Source: Segatella copri (GTDB lineage Bacteria; Bacteroidota; Bacteroidia; Bacteroidales; Bacteroidaceae). Taken from it: a stretch of DNA of 64,000 nucleotides. Shown here piece after piece: positions 9,090 through 17,809 of this stretch (its first letter is position 1; each line of letters starts with the position of its first letter). The position numbers and the translations under genes were made by a program. The notes beneath the pieces were generated by a model. That model saw only the letters and a program-made list of their open reading frames with translations, made no database searches and was not told the origin of the DNA. The stretch lies in contig NZ_CP137557.1 of assembly GCF_019249655.2 (NCBI RefSeq), positions 3,886,001 to 3,950,000 of the forward strand, given 5' to 3'.

Positions 9090-9200
9090 ATAGTCGTACA
9101 ACACGAGATTTGTTGTCGTACGACTATAGGGTGTGAAGTTGTACAATTATAGGGTGTATGCTTGTACAACTATAGGGTATGATGTAGTACAATTTTAACG
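9090..9200. repeat. Imperfect tandem repeats, period about 22-26 bp
   Basis: Four to five units contain a GTACAAYTATAGGGTGT-like core (around 9110, 9132, 9155 and 9187), ending in the diverged unit GTACAATTTTAACGTGT. No gene is associated. The unit spacing varies, so this is a degenerate array or repeated protein-binding sites rather than a CRISPR. Confidence 0.6.
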
Positions 9201-9206
9201 TGTTGC

Positions 9207-9282
9207 CACTAGGCTCAGCAGAGGTGCTGACTGCAGTCGGCAGACCTGCTGGCTAGGCTCAGCAGAGCTGCCGAGCCTAGTG
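9207..9282. repeat. Inverted repeat with internal duplicated TAGGCTCAGCAGAG
   Basis: CACTAGGCTC at 9207-9216 is the exact reverse complement of GAGCCTAGTG at 9273-9282. The word TAGGCTCAGCAGAG occurs twice inside (9210 and 9254). The segment could fold into a cruciform or RNA hairpin. No coding potential is apparent. Confidence 0.6.
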
Positions 9283-9366
9283 CCAATCTTCGAGAAGCCA
9301 TATTCTCTTACTAAAGAAACTGCTCCGCTAACCTGCGAATTTGTATCCTCTAACAAATAGTGAGAT

Positions 9367-9407
9367 AACGTGCGGAATCTATCTTTTTTAGATACATTCC
9401 GCACGTT
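9367..9407. terminator. Stem-loop with 12-bp perfect arms, possible terminator
   Basis: AACGTGCGGAAT (9367-9378) pairs with ATTCCGCACGTT (9396-9407). The loop holds a short T run; no long T tract follows on the plus side. It may end a transcript or may be a structured remnant. The rest of 8954-10071 holds only repeats and promoter-like motifs and no convincing gene. Confidence 0.5.
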
Positions 9408-9672
9408 TAAAGCATATTTTCTCTGTCGCAGAAATACTTGGGACTTTCTTCTGCCATTGCCTACATTTGCAACCGAAATCAAGCCCGAATGACCGCTGGT
9501 TTGAAGGTGTGATGTGAACCCTAGGCTCCAATACTTTTGTATATACAGCGTGTTATAAAGGTAAATGAAATGAATATCAGGGTTTTAGATATAGGTTTTT
9601 AGTATTAGAAAACTAGTTTTTCGAAACCATGCCTTCACATCACAGCCTTGCCTTCACACAAACAGGGATTTC

Positions 9673-9840
9673 ATCTTAGTCATTGAGATTTCTATCTTAG
9701 TCACTGAGATTTCTATCTTAGTCATTGAGATTTCTATCTTAGTCACTGGGAGATTTATCTTAGTCACTGAGATTTCTATCTTAGTCACTGGGAGATTTAT
9801 CTTAGTCACTGAGATTTCTATCTTAGTCATTGAGAGATTT
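9673..9840. repeat. Eight tandem copies of a 21-bp unit
   Basis: Eight consecutive 21-bp units begin ATCTTAGTCA(C/T)TG. Two unit types alternate: one ends AGATTTCT and the other GGAGATTT. The translated minus frame gives a low-complexity TKIEIS/TKINLP repeat, which is an echo of the DNA repeat rather than a likely protein. The array ends in a T tract (9840-9848), about 230 bp before the lactonase gene. Confidence 0.85.
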
Positions 9841-9890
9841 TTTTTTTTGCGTATCTTCACGAAAGTTCAGAGTGAGTCGAAAAAAAGCAG

Positions 9891-9898
9891 TATCTTTG
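9891..9898 (+). promoter_or_regulatory. -7 box (TATCTTTG) upstream of the lactonase
   Basis: TATCTTTG on the plus strand follows the 21-bp repeat array. It lacks a clear -33 TTTG. A second candidate, TATTTTTG at 10028-10035, is 37 bp before the lactonase ATG and is the better placed of the two. Confidence 0.45.
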
Positions 9899-10071
9899 CG
9901 CCGTCATTCAGAAGGAGATGCCGAATGTATATGGTTGGTTGGGGTGCAGAGTAGTTGCCTCTCTTGCTTAAAGAGTTAAAAATAATAGTTTTTTGCTTTT
10001 TCGCTTGCCCGTTTCCATTTCTTTTTGTATTTTTGCTTCTGATGCAATATTAATATTATAAACTTGATAAA

Positions 10072-11211
10072 ATGATACGACTTATGGACAATATAAAGGC
10101 GATATTGGCAGGCTTGTCCTTGACGATGGCTGTGGGGATGCCGGCAGTGGCGAGTGATGAACTTACAATGGTGGTAGGTACTTATACCGACCAGAGTACT
10201 TCGGATGGAATGTATGTTTATCGTTTCAACCAGCATACAGGGAAGTCGCAATTGGTGGGCGATGTGCAGGCAGGCAATCCTTCGTTCCTCATGATGAATC
10301 ATGATGCAAATCGGGTTTATGCCGTGAGTGAATATGATGATGGGCGACAAGGGCTCGGGGCTTTCGTACTCAATAAGAAAGAGGGTTCGATGACTCCGCT
10401 TGGGTATCAGAAGTGTGGAACGAAGGCTACTCGACAGGAAAACAATATGCCTGGTGCTGCACCATGCAATGTGATGCTGTATGGCGGATATGTAGTGACA
10501 TCCAATTATAATGGGGGTGATATTTCCGTATTCCCAATCAAGGAAGATGGAAGTGTGGCGCCAGAATCGCAATATTTCGATATGCATCGACAGGGGAGTG
10601 GCGTGGTTTCGCATATCCATTGCTGCCAGATGACTCCTGATCATCAATATATGCTTGCCAATGATTTGGGGAACGACTGTATCTGGCGCTTCCAGGTAAA
10701 TGATGGCAGGGAATTCTTATCCAATCCTGTTCTTGCCTATCAGGCACCTAAAGGAACGGGACCACGCCATCTTGTATTCAACTCAAAAGGCAATGTGGTT
10801 TATCTGATAGGCGAACTGGATGGCACGGTAACCGTATTGGGATATAACAAGGGTACATTGCAGGAGTTGCAGCGCATACAGGCTTCAAAGACCCGTACGC
10901 TTGGAAGTGCTGATATTCATCTGTCTCCTGACGGTCGCTTTCTCTATGCATCCCATCGGTTAACCGATGAGGGCATCTCGGTATTTGCCGTAGATAAGAA
11001 ATCGGGTCTGCTCACAAAGATAGGCTTCCAACCTACAGCTGCCCATCCTCGCAATTTCGCCATCACGCCTAACGGAGAGTTTATGCTTGTGGCGTGCCGT
11101 GACAGCCATGTGATTCAAGTTTTCAAAATCGACAGGAAAACAGGAATGATGGTTGATACGAAGCAGGATATAAAGGTTGGAAAACCTGTCTGCGTGCAGT
11201 TTGCCAATTAA
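10072..11211 (+). CDS. Periplasmic 6-phosphogluconolactonase-type beta-propeller lactonase
   Basis: 379 residues. An N-terminal signal peptide (about residues 5-28, with AILAGLSLTMAVGMPAVAS) points to export; an alternative start is Met5. The mature part has the seven-bladed lactonase (Pgl/YbhE) pattern: VVGTYTDQSTSDGMYVY, GNPSFLMMNHDANRVYAVSE, SNYNGGDISVFP, HLVFNSKGNVVYLI, ADIHLSPDGRFLYASHR, and HPRNFAITPNGEFMLVACR. Cytosolic relatives open 6-phosphogluconolactone. Export suggests action on an extracellular sugar lactone, or another role, and the substrate is unknown. It converges with the DUF6377 regulator gene across only 33 bp and may belong functionally to the neighbouring alpha-galactoside locus. 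Confidence 0.85.
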   Translation: MIRLMDNIKAILAGLSLTMAVGMPAVASDELTMVVGTYTDQSTSDGMYVYRFNQHTGKSQLVGDVQAGNPSFLMMNHDANRVYAVSEYDDGRQGLGAFVLNKKEGSMTPLGYQKCGTKATRQENNMPGAAPCNVMLYGGYVVTSNYNGGDISVFPIKEDGSVAPESQYFDMHRQGSGVVSHIHCCQMTPDHQYMLANDLGNDCIWRFQVNDGREFLSNPVLAYQAPKGTGPRHLVFNSKGNVVYLIGELDGTVTVLGYNKGTLQELQRIQASKTRTLGSADIHLSPDGRFLYASHRLTDEGISVFAVDKKSGLLTKIGFQPTAAHPRNFAITPNGEFMLVACRDSHVIQVFKIDRKTGMMVDTKQDIKVGKPVCVQFAN

Positions 11212-11244
11212 TACGCTTTGGGGCTTATCAGGCACTTGCTCTGG

Positions 11245-12861
11245 TTAGCCTATCACATTGCATAGTTGGTTGATGGCTGCATCAAAAGTGGCGAGGTCTT
11301 TGGCTCGCTTTCTGATGGCAGTCTTGTAATTATAAATGGTTTGCGTAGAATAGAACAGGAGGGTGGCCAGTTCCTGACCATCTGTAATTCCTAGTCGCAT
11401 CAGTGCATAGATACGCAGTTCCTTGGTGAGACTGTTTGGGGCAGGGAGAACAATCTGCTTTTCAGGCAACAGCAGTTGGTTGAACTCTTCCACGAAATTC
11501 GGATATAAGTCAATGAATGCCTTGTCGAAGCGAATATAGAAGTTGGCTGCCTCTTCTTCTGCCAGCTTGTAGCTATTGATGGCAGTCAGAAGATCGGCAG
11601 TTTGCTTTGCCTTGATTTTGCGGCTTACCAGTTTGCGATAATCATCCAGTTTCTTGATATATACGGCACTGATATCCATGAATAAATGCATATAGGTCTC
11701 TCTTCGCTTATTGGTGTTGAGCAGCTTCTGGTTCAGTTCGTCCAAGAGTGTATTTTGGCTTTTTATCTCCCTACGGCTCTTGGCCAGACGCTTGTTCATC
11801 TTGAATGCAAAGAAAGCCATGGCAAGGAATCCTAGCGACAGGATACTCACGATGACGAGGGATGCTGTTACGATGCGGTTCTTGCGTACTTCTGCCTGAT
11901 GGTTCGTTTCTGTGATAAGGGGAAGTATGCGGGAAATCTCAACCATGCGGAGACGGTTGTTGTAGAATTGGGCATCCTCCATGGAGCAATAGATGTATTT
12001 GGAAGCCCTCTTTGCATAGGAGGCATCCTTATTATATAGATAGGTGGAAAGTTCCTGAAGGGCAAGATTCTCTTTCAGGGGGCATATCTGGTCTGAGATG
12101 GCTGCTTCTACAATATACTTCTCATACAAATCCTTTTGGTCGGTATCATAATAATAGCGGGCAATGCAATAAGCCGATGAGGCATGCACACGGCTGTTCA
12201 GGGGACTGGCTGAAAGCGCCTTCATGTAGAACTGAAGTGTTTTTTTGCTTGTACGCTGCTTTAGAAATTCAAACTCTCCTGAAAGATAGTAATAAAGAGC
12301 GGATTCCTTGTTGCCGATATGCTCAAGAGTCTTGCCTAAATAAAAACGTTTTTTGGCTTCTAATCCTTCTTGAAACTCCGACTTGTTGCAGAAAGTTCCC
12401 CAGTAGTTATATACCCAAGTCAAGGTATAATAATAGTATTGCAATAACTTAGGTGACATTTTCTCCACATCCATTGCGAGCATTAAGTCTTCTGCCTGGC
12501 TGTAGAAACCGCCTGTTGATAGCACTGCCGCGCGATTGATTTTATTCAGGTTGATGAAATAATCATCCTGAAGCTGTGCTGCCAGCTGGTAGCCCTTCTT
12601 GGCGTATGTCATGGCAGAGTCGTAACGGTAGGTATAATACTCCCTGTAGATTTGGTTATAGAGACTAAGCTGGCTGCGCTTGTCGGAAGTCATGTGTAGT
12701 TGCTTTTTGAGTCTTAGCAGTTTCGCTTCTTTTCTTTGGGTAAACTTGCTTCGCTGAGCGATGTAACTGTCTAAACGATGGAACAGCTGTTCCTCGTTTA
12801 CGGAAGAAGCACTTGCCAGCAATGGCATAAGCATCATTAAGAACCACAATACTACTTTCAT
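11245..12861 (-). CDS. DUF6377-type membrane-anchored TPR regulator
   Basis: 538 residues: a signal peptide (1-19), a long periplasmic TPR-like region (about 25-320), one membrane span near residues 330-352 (IVTASLVIVSILSLGFLAM), a coiled-coil linker (about 355-400) and a conserved cytoplasmic C-terminal part. That part ends in an HTH-like segment (DGQELATLLFYSTQTIYNYKT, about 490-510). DUF6377 proteins in Bacteroidales sit beside TonB-receptor/glycan loci and are thought to sense envelope signals and regulate transcription. Here it is divergent from the TonB-dependent receptor at 13164, which it probably controls; this is inference from position and domain layout. A -7 box lies at 12932-12939. 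Confidence 0.85.
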   Translation of the reverse strand: MKVVLWFLMMLMPLLASASSVNEEQLFHRLDSYIAQRSKFTQRKEAKLLRLKKQLHMTSDKRSQLSLYNQIYREYYTYRYDSAMTYAKKGYQLAAQLQDDYFINLNKINRAAVLSTGGFYSQAEDLMLAMDVEKMSPKLLQYYYYTLTWVYNYWGTFCNKSEFQEGLEAKKRFYLGKTLEHIGNKESALYYYLSGEFEFLKQRTSKKTLQFYMKALSASPLNSRVHASSAYCIARYYYDTDQKDLYEKYIVEAAISDQICPLKENLALQELSTYLYNKDASYAKRASKYIYCSMEDAQFYNNRLRMVEISRILPLITETNHQAEVRKNRIVTASLVIVSILSLGFLAMAFFAFKMNKRLAKSRREIKSQNTLLDELNQKLLNTNKRRETYMHLFMDISAVYIKKLDDYRKLVSRKIKAKQTADLLTAINSYKLAEEEAANFYIRFDKAFIDLYPNFVEEFNQLLLPEKQIVLPAPNSLTKELRIYALMRLGITDGQELATLLFYSTQTIYNYKTAIRKRAKDLATFDAAINQLCNVIG

Positions 12862-12931
12862 AACTATCCTTTTAATTGTTATTGTTACTATCAGATAGGC
12901 TATAAGAATGCCTTAGAGTTGTATTTTTCTG

Positions 12932-12939
12932 CAAAGATA
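12932..12939 (-). promoter_or_regulatory. -7 box (TATCTTTG) of the DUF6377 regulator gene
   Basis: TATCTTTGCA preceded by AAAAGTAG on the minus strand, 71 bp from the ATG at 12861. The same 18-bp block occurs before proC at 23704-23721. No clear -33 box was found. Confidence 0.5.
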
Positions 12940-13085
12940 CTACTTTTATTCCTCTTTTTATCATCTACTCTATTAAAAAGTATTAATATCTTTGATGGAT
13001 TGATTATTAGTAGGTTATAGACTTTATAACCTGGTATTTATCTACTCGTAACCTACACATGATGCCAATGTCTGAAAAATCTCCT

Positions 13086-13093
13086 TAACTTTG
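13086..13093 (+). promoter_or_regulatory. -7 box (TAACTTTG) of the TonB receptor/GH36 unit
   Basis: TAACTTTG on the plus strand lies 70 bp before the ATG at 13164. There is no good TTTG 20 bp upstream, which is common in regulated promoters. The 302-bp divergent region 12862-13163 holds this box and the one for the DUF6377 gene. Confidence 0.5.
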
Positions 13094-13163
13094 CAACCGC
13101 AATCGAATCGCATTCGGTGGCAAGTGAAATCAAGTCAAACTAAGAATAAACAACTGTAAGATT

Positions 13164-15470
13164 ATGAACTTAAGAATCCGTACATTTTCTATGGCTTTGG
13201 TAGCGATGTCAGCTGCAAGCCAAGTGTATGCACTTCCTTCTGACGATTCTGAAAACAAGGAGAAAAAGGAAGAGCGTAATGTGATGCTCAACGCATCTGA
13301 TGCCAACAAGCCTCGTGAAATCCAGATAGGATTGCCAAGCGAGGATGTAACCGTATATGAGAACGGTCTTCCTGCCGTTTACTCTTCTTCCGTACACAAG
13401 CTGTCTGCCCATTGGCGAAGCGATGCCTCACTGAAAGGTACCGACTTGATGACTCCATCTGAGTCTGCCATTGCTACGGGTAATATTGCGTACGCAGTTT
13501 CTTCTTTCAGCGAGTTGGGACAGAAAGAGTTCAAGGGCAAGCTCAACTATAAGGCAAACCATTTTGGTATGCAGAATGTAGATCTCAACCTGTCTGGTGG
13601 AATCGGTGACAATTGGCTTTATACAGCCAGTATGTATCAGAATTTCGATCCAGGTAGTTTCAAGCTTCGCTTTACTGATTATGCCGACCGTACCCAACTT
13701 TATCATTTCGGCATCACTCGCATCTTGAATGATGGAAAGGGACGTGTCTCCTTATTATATAAGTATTCCAACAGCAAGAACCCTGGCAATTTTGCCAATG
13801 CAGCCCCATTTATCTATTCTGGCGACGGCAGTATCAAGAAGATTGATGGCTTTGACCCTGGTATGGACTCATACGTGCAACGTCAAGGTTCTTTCCAATA
13901 CTTGAATACAAAGTCAGGAAAGATGGAGACATGGAATATGAGCGATGGCAGTGAGAATCATGCCAACGAGATTGCCCTCATCAGTCAGTATCAGTTTGAT
14001 AATGGATGGTTGTGGAAATTCAACGCCAAGTATATGAATGCTCCACGTGCCAATTATGTGGATTACGGAGGAAGTACCATCTCTAAGGTGAGCGAGGCTG
14101 ATGGCTATCAGCTTTCTGATGGGTCTGACTACAGTGGCTACATAGAGGGACGTCGCACCTGGTTGCATGTTGGTAAGGTGAGCAATGCGCTTTTGACTAC
14201 CGAAATCTCCAAGCAGTTGAACAACCATAAGTTAATGATTGGTTTGAACGAGTGGTATTACCATCTCAATTACTATTCGTCTTCGTTCCAGTGGGCAGGC
14301 ACCGTAGAAGCTTATCCACGCTCCTTGAGCCAGATGTATGTCAATCCGCTTGATCCTACACAGACAGCCCGCCGTTCTGAGACTTTCGGTTATAATGAGT
14401 TGAGTCCTGAATACACCAAGGGATCAGAGAACAAGTTGGCACTCTACTTTACCGACGAATGGAAGGTAAGTCCTAAGTTCAAGGTGTTCTATGGTGGTAG
14501 ATTGGAGTACTACCGTATGTCTGCCGAGCAGATTTCTACTCCACGTTTCTCAGGATTCCACATGGGTAACTATAATACATACGCCACTGCTGCTGATGGT
14601 TCTGTTGTTGCTACCGAGCACAGCATCGAAGCAAAGAACGTAACCAAGGATAAATTGAATTATGCAGCCACCTTGCAGTTGACGTATAACCTGACCCGCC
14701 AGTTTGGTTTGACAGCCGATGCTACCATCGCCACCCGTTTCCCACGTATCAGCGAGTATGCAGGAACAGGTCCTACCGAGGAACAGTATAAGCGAGTAAC
14801 CATCCCACTGATTCGTGGTGGTATTTTCTACAAGAATGATTGGATTGACCTTTCTTCAATGGTGACCTATATTTCTAAGTCGAACAATATCGACCAGCAG
14901 AATCTTACCAAGCCAGGAACAACAGAGGGCAAGACCGTGTTGCTCATCTATAACATCCAGACTTTGGGTTGGACAACCTCGGCAGAAATCAATCCGTTCA
15001 AGAACTTCCACATGCATGCACTCTTCACCTATCAGAAGCCGGTGTATAAGAACTATAATGCAAGTGTAACGTTCAGTGACGGTCAGTCTATGGGAGTGAA
15101 TGCCAATAACATGATTGTCAAGGAGATTCCTCAGGTACTTATTGAGTTGGACCCTAAATACGACATCACCAAGAATCTGAATGCCTGGTTGAGCTTCCGT
15201 TACTTCGGTAAGACCTATGCCAACCTTCAGGAGGCACTCTATTTCAATGGTCACTGGGAGACTTTCGGCGGAATCAACTGGAATGTGAACAAGAATCTGA
15301 GCCTTGGCGTGAGTGTCATCAATATCTTCAACGAGAAGGGTGCCAAGGGTACCATTAGTGGCTCTGAGCTGATTACCAAGCAGGAAGCCGGAAAATATGA
15401 AGGCAAGTACATGAGTGGTAGCTATCTCCGTCCGTTCACGGTGGAATTCTCTGCAGGAATCAAGTTCTAA
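13164..15470 (+). CDS. TonB-dependent receptor-like outer-membrane beta-barrel protein
   Basis: 768 residues with a signal peptide (1-23, cleaved near VYALP). The C-terminus ends in Phe (RPFTVEFSAGIKF), a typical BAM beta-signal. The region 45-130 looks like a reduced plug (VTVYENGLPAVYSS, then the TPSESAIATGNIAYAVSSF segment). The rest has the alternating pattern of a 22-strand barrel with aromatic girdles. There is no carboxypeptidase-like CarboxypepD_reg domain and no obvious TonB box, and no SusD partner gene follows. The barrel probably imports an oligosaccharide for the GH36 enzyme encoded 64 bp downstream. The divergent DUF6377 gene is the likely regulator. Confidence 0.8.
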   Translation: MNLRIRTFSMALVAMSAASQVYALPSDDSENKEKKEERNVMLNASDANKPREIQIGLPSEDVTVYENGLPAVYSSSVHKLSAHWRSDASLKGTDLMTPSESAIATGNIAYAVSSFSELGQKEFKGKLNYKANHFGMQNVDLNLSGGIGDNWLYTASMYQNFDPGSFKLRFTDYADRTQLYHFGITRILNDGKGRVSLLYKYSNSKNPGNFANAAPFIYSGDGSIKKIDGFDPGMDSYVQRQGSFQYLNTKSGKMETWNMSDGSENHANEIALISQYQFDNGWLWKFNAKYMNAPRANYVDYGGSTISKVSEADGYQLSDGSDYSGYIEGRRTWLHVGKVSNALLTTEISKQLNNHKLMIGLNEWYYHLNYYSSSFQWAGTVEAYPRSLSQMYVNPLDPTQTARRSETFGYNELSPEYTKGSENKLALYFTDEWKVSPKFKVFYGGRLEYYRMSAEQISTPRFSGFHMGNYNTYATAADGSVVATEHSIEAKNVTKDKLNYAATLQLTYNLTRQFGLTADATIATRFPRISEYAGTGPTEEQYKRVTIPLIRGGIFYKNDWIDLSSMVTYISKSNNIDQQNLTKPGTTEGKTVLLIYNIQTLGWTTSAEINPFKNFHMHALFTYQKPVYKNYNASVTFSDGQSMGVNANNMIVKEIPQVLIELDPKYDITKNLNAWLSFRYFGKTYANLQEALYFNGHWETFGGINWNVNKNLSLGVSVINIFNEKGAKGTISGSELITKQEAGKYEGKYMSGSYLRPFTVEFSAGIKF

Positions 15471-15534
15471 GATAATAACGAAAGAATTATAGCGTTTAAT
15501 TATAACAAAGCAATCACATAAAAACCAAAGAACA

Positions 15535-17715
15535 ATGAAAAAGGTATTTATGATTATCGCAGCGATGTGCATGACATCTATCATGGCATCTGCTCAAAAG
15601 ACCATCAGAGTGTCAACCGATAAGACCGACCTCGTGATGCAAGTTTCTCCTAAGGGTCGCCTCTACCAGGTGTATCTGGGTGACAAGTTGAAGAATCCTT
15701 CAGATTACAATCATCTGAAGTGGGATGTATATGCGGCTTCTGATGGTTCCGTCTGCCAGCGAGGTCATGAGGTTTATGCAACCTCTGGTGATGAAGATTT
15801 CTTCGAACCGGCAGTGGCAGTGACCCATGCAGATGGTAATATGACCACCTATTTATATTATCAGTCTTCTGAAGAAAAGGCTATCAGTGGAGGTGTTGAG
15901 ACCATCATCACTCTTAAGGACAAGGTGTATCCGCTGACCGTGAAGCTCCACTATGCAGCTTACCCTAAGGAGAACGTCATCAAGGCATGGAGCGAAATCT
16001 CTCATAAGGAGAAAGCTCCGGTTACACTTTGGAGATATAGCTCTACAATGCTTTATTTCAAGGCAAACAAGTATTTCGTTACCAATTATCATAGCGACTG
16101 GGCTAAGGAAGGCCAGCCTGAGACTTGCCAGTTGACTGCTGGTAAAAAGATTGTTGATACCAAGTTGGGTACCCGTGCAGCCATGCAGGAGGAGCCCTTC
16201 TTTGAACTGGGATTCGATGAGCCTGCCAAGGAGAATGAGGGCAAGGTGATGCTTGGAACCATCGGATGGCCTGGCAACTTCCGCTTTACCTTCGAGGTAG
16301 ATAACGTGGGAGCCCTTCGTGTTATCCCTGCCATCAATCCATACGCCTCTAACTATAAGCTGAAGGCTGGTGAGACGTTCACTACCCCTGAGTTTATCTT
16401 TGCCATGAGTGATAATGGTATTGGTGAGGCTTCCCGTAATTTGCACAATTGGGCTCGCCAGTATCAGGTAAACATGGGTATGGAAGATCGCCTTACGCTC
16501 TTGAACAACTGGGAGAATACCGGCTTCGACTTCAACCAGCAGAGTCTTGCTGAGTTGATGAAGGATGCCAAGGACCTGGGTGTAGATATGTTCTTGCTTG
16601 ATGATGGTTGGTTTGCCAACAAGTATCCTCGCAAGGACGACCATGCAGGTCTCGGCGACTGGGAGGCTACCAAGAGCAAGCTGCCTGATGGAATACCTGG
16701 ATTGGTAAGAGATGCCAAAAAGGCTGGTGTGAAGTTTGGTATTTGGATTGAGCCTGAGATGGTGAATCCTAAGAGTGAACTCTTTGAGAAGCATCCTGAC
16801 TGGGTCATCATGCAGCCAAAGCGTGATACCTATTATTACCGCAATCAGCTGGTACTTGATATCAGTAATCCTAAGGTGCAGGACTATGTATTCGGCATCG
16901 TGGATCGCATCATGACGGAGAATCCGGATGTGGCTTACTTCAAGTGGGACTGCAACAGTGTGATTACCAATATCTATTCTCCATATCATAAGGAGAATCA
17001 GGGTAATTTCTATATCGATCATGTGCGTGGTATCTACAAGGTGCTTACCCGTATTCATAAGAAGTATCCTAAGTTGCCGATGATGCTCTGCTCTGGTGGT
17101 GGCGGCAGAATGGATTACGAGATGCTGAAGTATTTCACTGAGTTCTGGTGTTCAGACGATACGGATCCATACGAGCGCCTCTACATCCAGTGGAGCTTGT
17201 CTAAGTTCTTCCCAGCCAAGACCATGGGTTCGCATGTAACTAACTGGAACAAGAATACCAGTGTGAAGTTCCGCACCGATGTTTGCAGTTCATGTAAGTT
17301 GGGCTTTGATATCGACCTCAAGTCGCTTTCTGGTGATGAATACAAGTTTGTGCAGAATGCAGTCAAGAACTACGATAGCATGAAGCCGATGATTCTCGAT
17401 GGCGACCAGTATCGTCTGGTTTCTCCATACGAAGGCAACCACTGTGCCATTAACTATGTAAGTAAGGACAGGCAGCGTGCCGTTCTCTTTGCTTACGACT
17501 TGCATCCACGCTACAAGGAGCCTGTGATGAATGTGAAGATGCAGGGATTGGATGCCGATAAGGTTTATACCGTAAAGGAGCTTAATCTGATGCCTGGCAA
17601 GGAATCTGATTTGGAGTGCAATGGCAAGCAGTATAGCGGTGACTATCTGATGAAGGTCGGTTTGAATGTATTCAGCCAGACAGATGGAACCAGCCATGTA
17701 TTGGTATTAGAATAA
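15535..17715 (+). CDS. GH36 alpha-galactosidase, exported
   Basis: 726 residues, starting with a signal peptide (MKKVFMIIAAMCMTSIMASA). It matches family GH36: an N-terminal beta-supersandwich (about 25-300), a TIM barrel (about 310-640) and a C-terminal beta domain. Visible motifs are LLDDGWFANKYPR, GIWIEPEMVNPKSEL, YFKWDCN with the predicted nucleophile Asp472, and WCSDDTDPYERL with the predicted acid/base Asp541 or Asp542. The 70-residue spacing agrees with known family members. It removes terminal alpha-1,6-galactose from melibiose, raffinose or galactomannan-type substrates, probably in the periplasm. It is the second gene of the receptor unit and is followed by a strong terminator. Confidence 0.93.
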   Translation: MKKVFMIIAAMCMTSIMASAQKTIRVSTDKTDLVMQVSPKGRLYQVYLGDKLKNPSDYNHLKWDVYAASDGSVCQRGHEVYATSGDEDFFEPAVAVTHADGNMTTYLYYQSSEEKAISGGVETIITLKDKVYPLTVKLHYAAYPKENVIKAWSEISHKEKAPVTLWRYSSTMLYFKANKYFVTNYHSDWAKEGQPETCQLTAGKKIVDTKLGTRAAMQEEPFFELGFDEPAKENEGKVMLGTIGWPGNFRFTFEVDNVGALRVIPAINPYASNYKLKAGETFTTPEFIFAMSDNGIGEASRNLHNWARQYQVNMGMEDRLTLLNNWENTGFDFNQQSLAELMKDAKDLGVDMFLLDDGWFANKYPRKDDHAGLGDWEATKSKLPDGIPGLVRDAKKAGVKFGIWIEPEMVNPKSELFEKHPDWVIMQPKRDTYYYRNQLVLDISNPKVQDYVFGIVDRIMTENPDVAYFKWDCNSVITNIYSPYHKENQGNFYIDHVRGIYKVLTRIHKKYPKLPMMLCSGGGGRMDYEMLKYFTEFWCSDDTDPYERLYIQWSLSKFFPAKTMGSHVTNWNKNTSVKFRTDVCSSCKLGFDIDLKSLSGDEYKFVQNAVKNYDSMKPMILDGDQYRLVSPYEGNHCAINYVSKDRQRAVLFAYDLHPRYKEPVMNVKMQGLDADKVYTVKELNLMPGKESDLECNGKQYSGDYLMKVGLNVFSQTDGTSHVLVLE

Positions 17716-17740
17716 CGTATCAACTATTCATAATAAAAAC

Positions 17741-17778
17741 AAAAAGCAGCAAAGTCTATAATAGGCTTGCTGCTTTTT
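17741..17778. terminator. Bidirectional terminator between GH36 and proB
   Basis: The perfect 12-bp arms AAAAAGCAGCAA (17741-17752) and TTGCTGCTTTTT (17767-17778) lie between two convergent genes. The A and T tracts at the outer ends allow termination in both directions. Confidence 0.85.
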
Positions 17779-17809
17779 TAGGTTTCTGTATTTCTTATCC
17801 CTAATGATT

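Noticed and set aside
9195..9482. 95-codon minus-strand frame
   Set aside because: It spans two unrelated inverted repeats and a hairpin, and its composition is not protein-like.
9673..9840. Considered as a CRISPR array
   Set aside because: Units are contiguous with no variable spacers, and no cas genes are in the window.
9654..9860. 68-residue minus-strand protein with TKIEIS repeats
   Set aside because: It is the translation of the 21-bp tandem DNA repeat, with no ribosome site or conserved ends.
15853..17058. 401-codon minus-strand frame
   Set aside because: It lies opposite the GH36 gene and has no recognisable motif; the plus strand is plainly coding.
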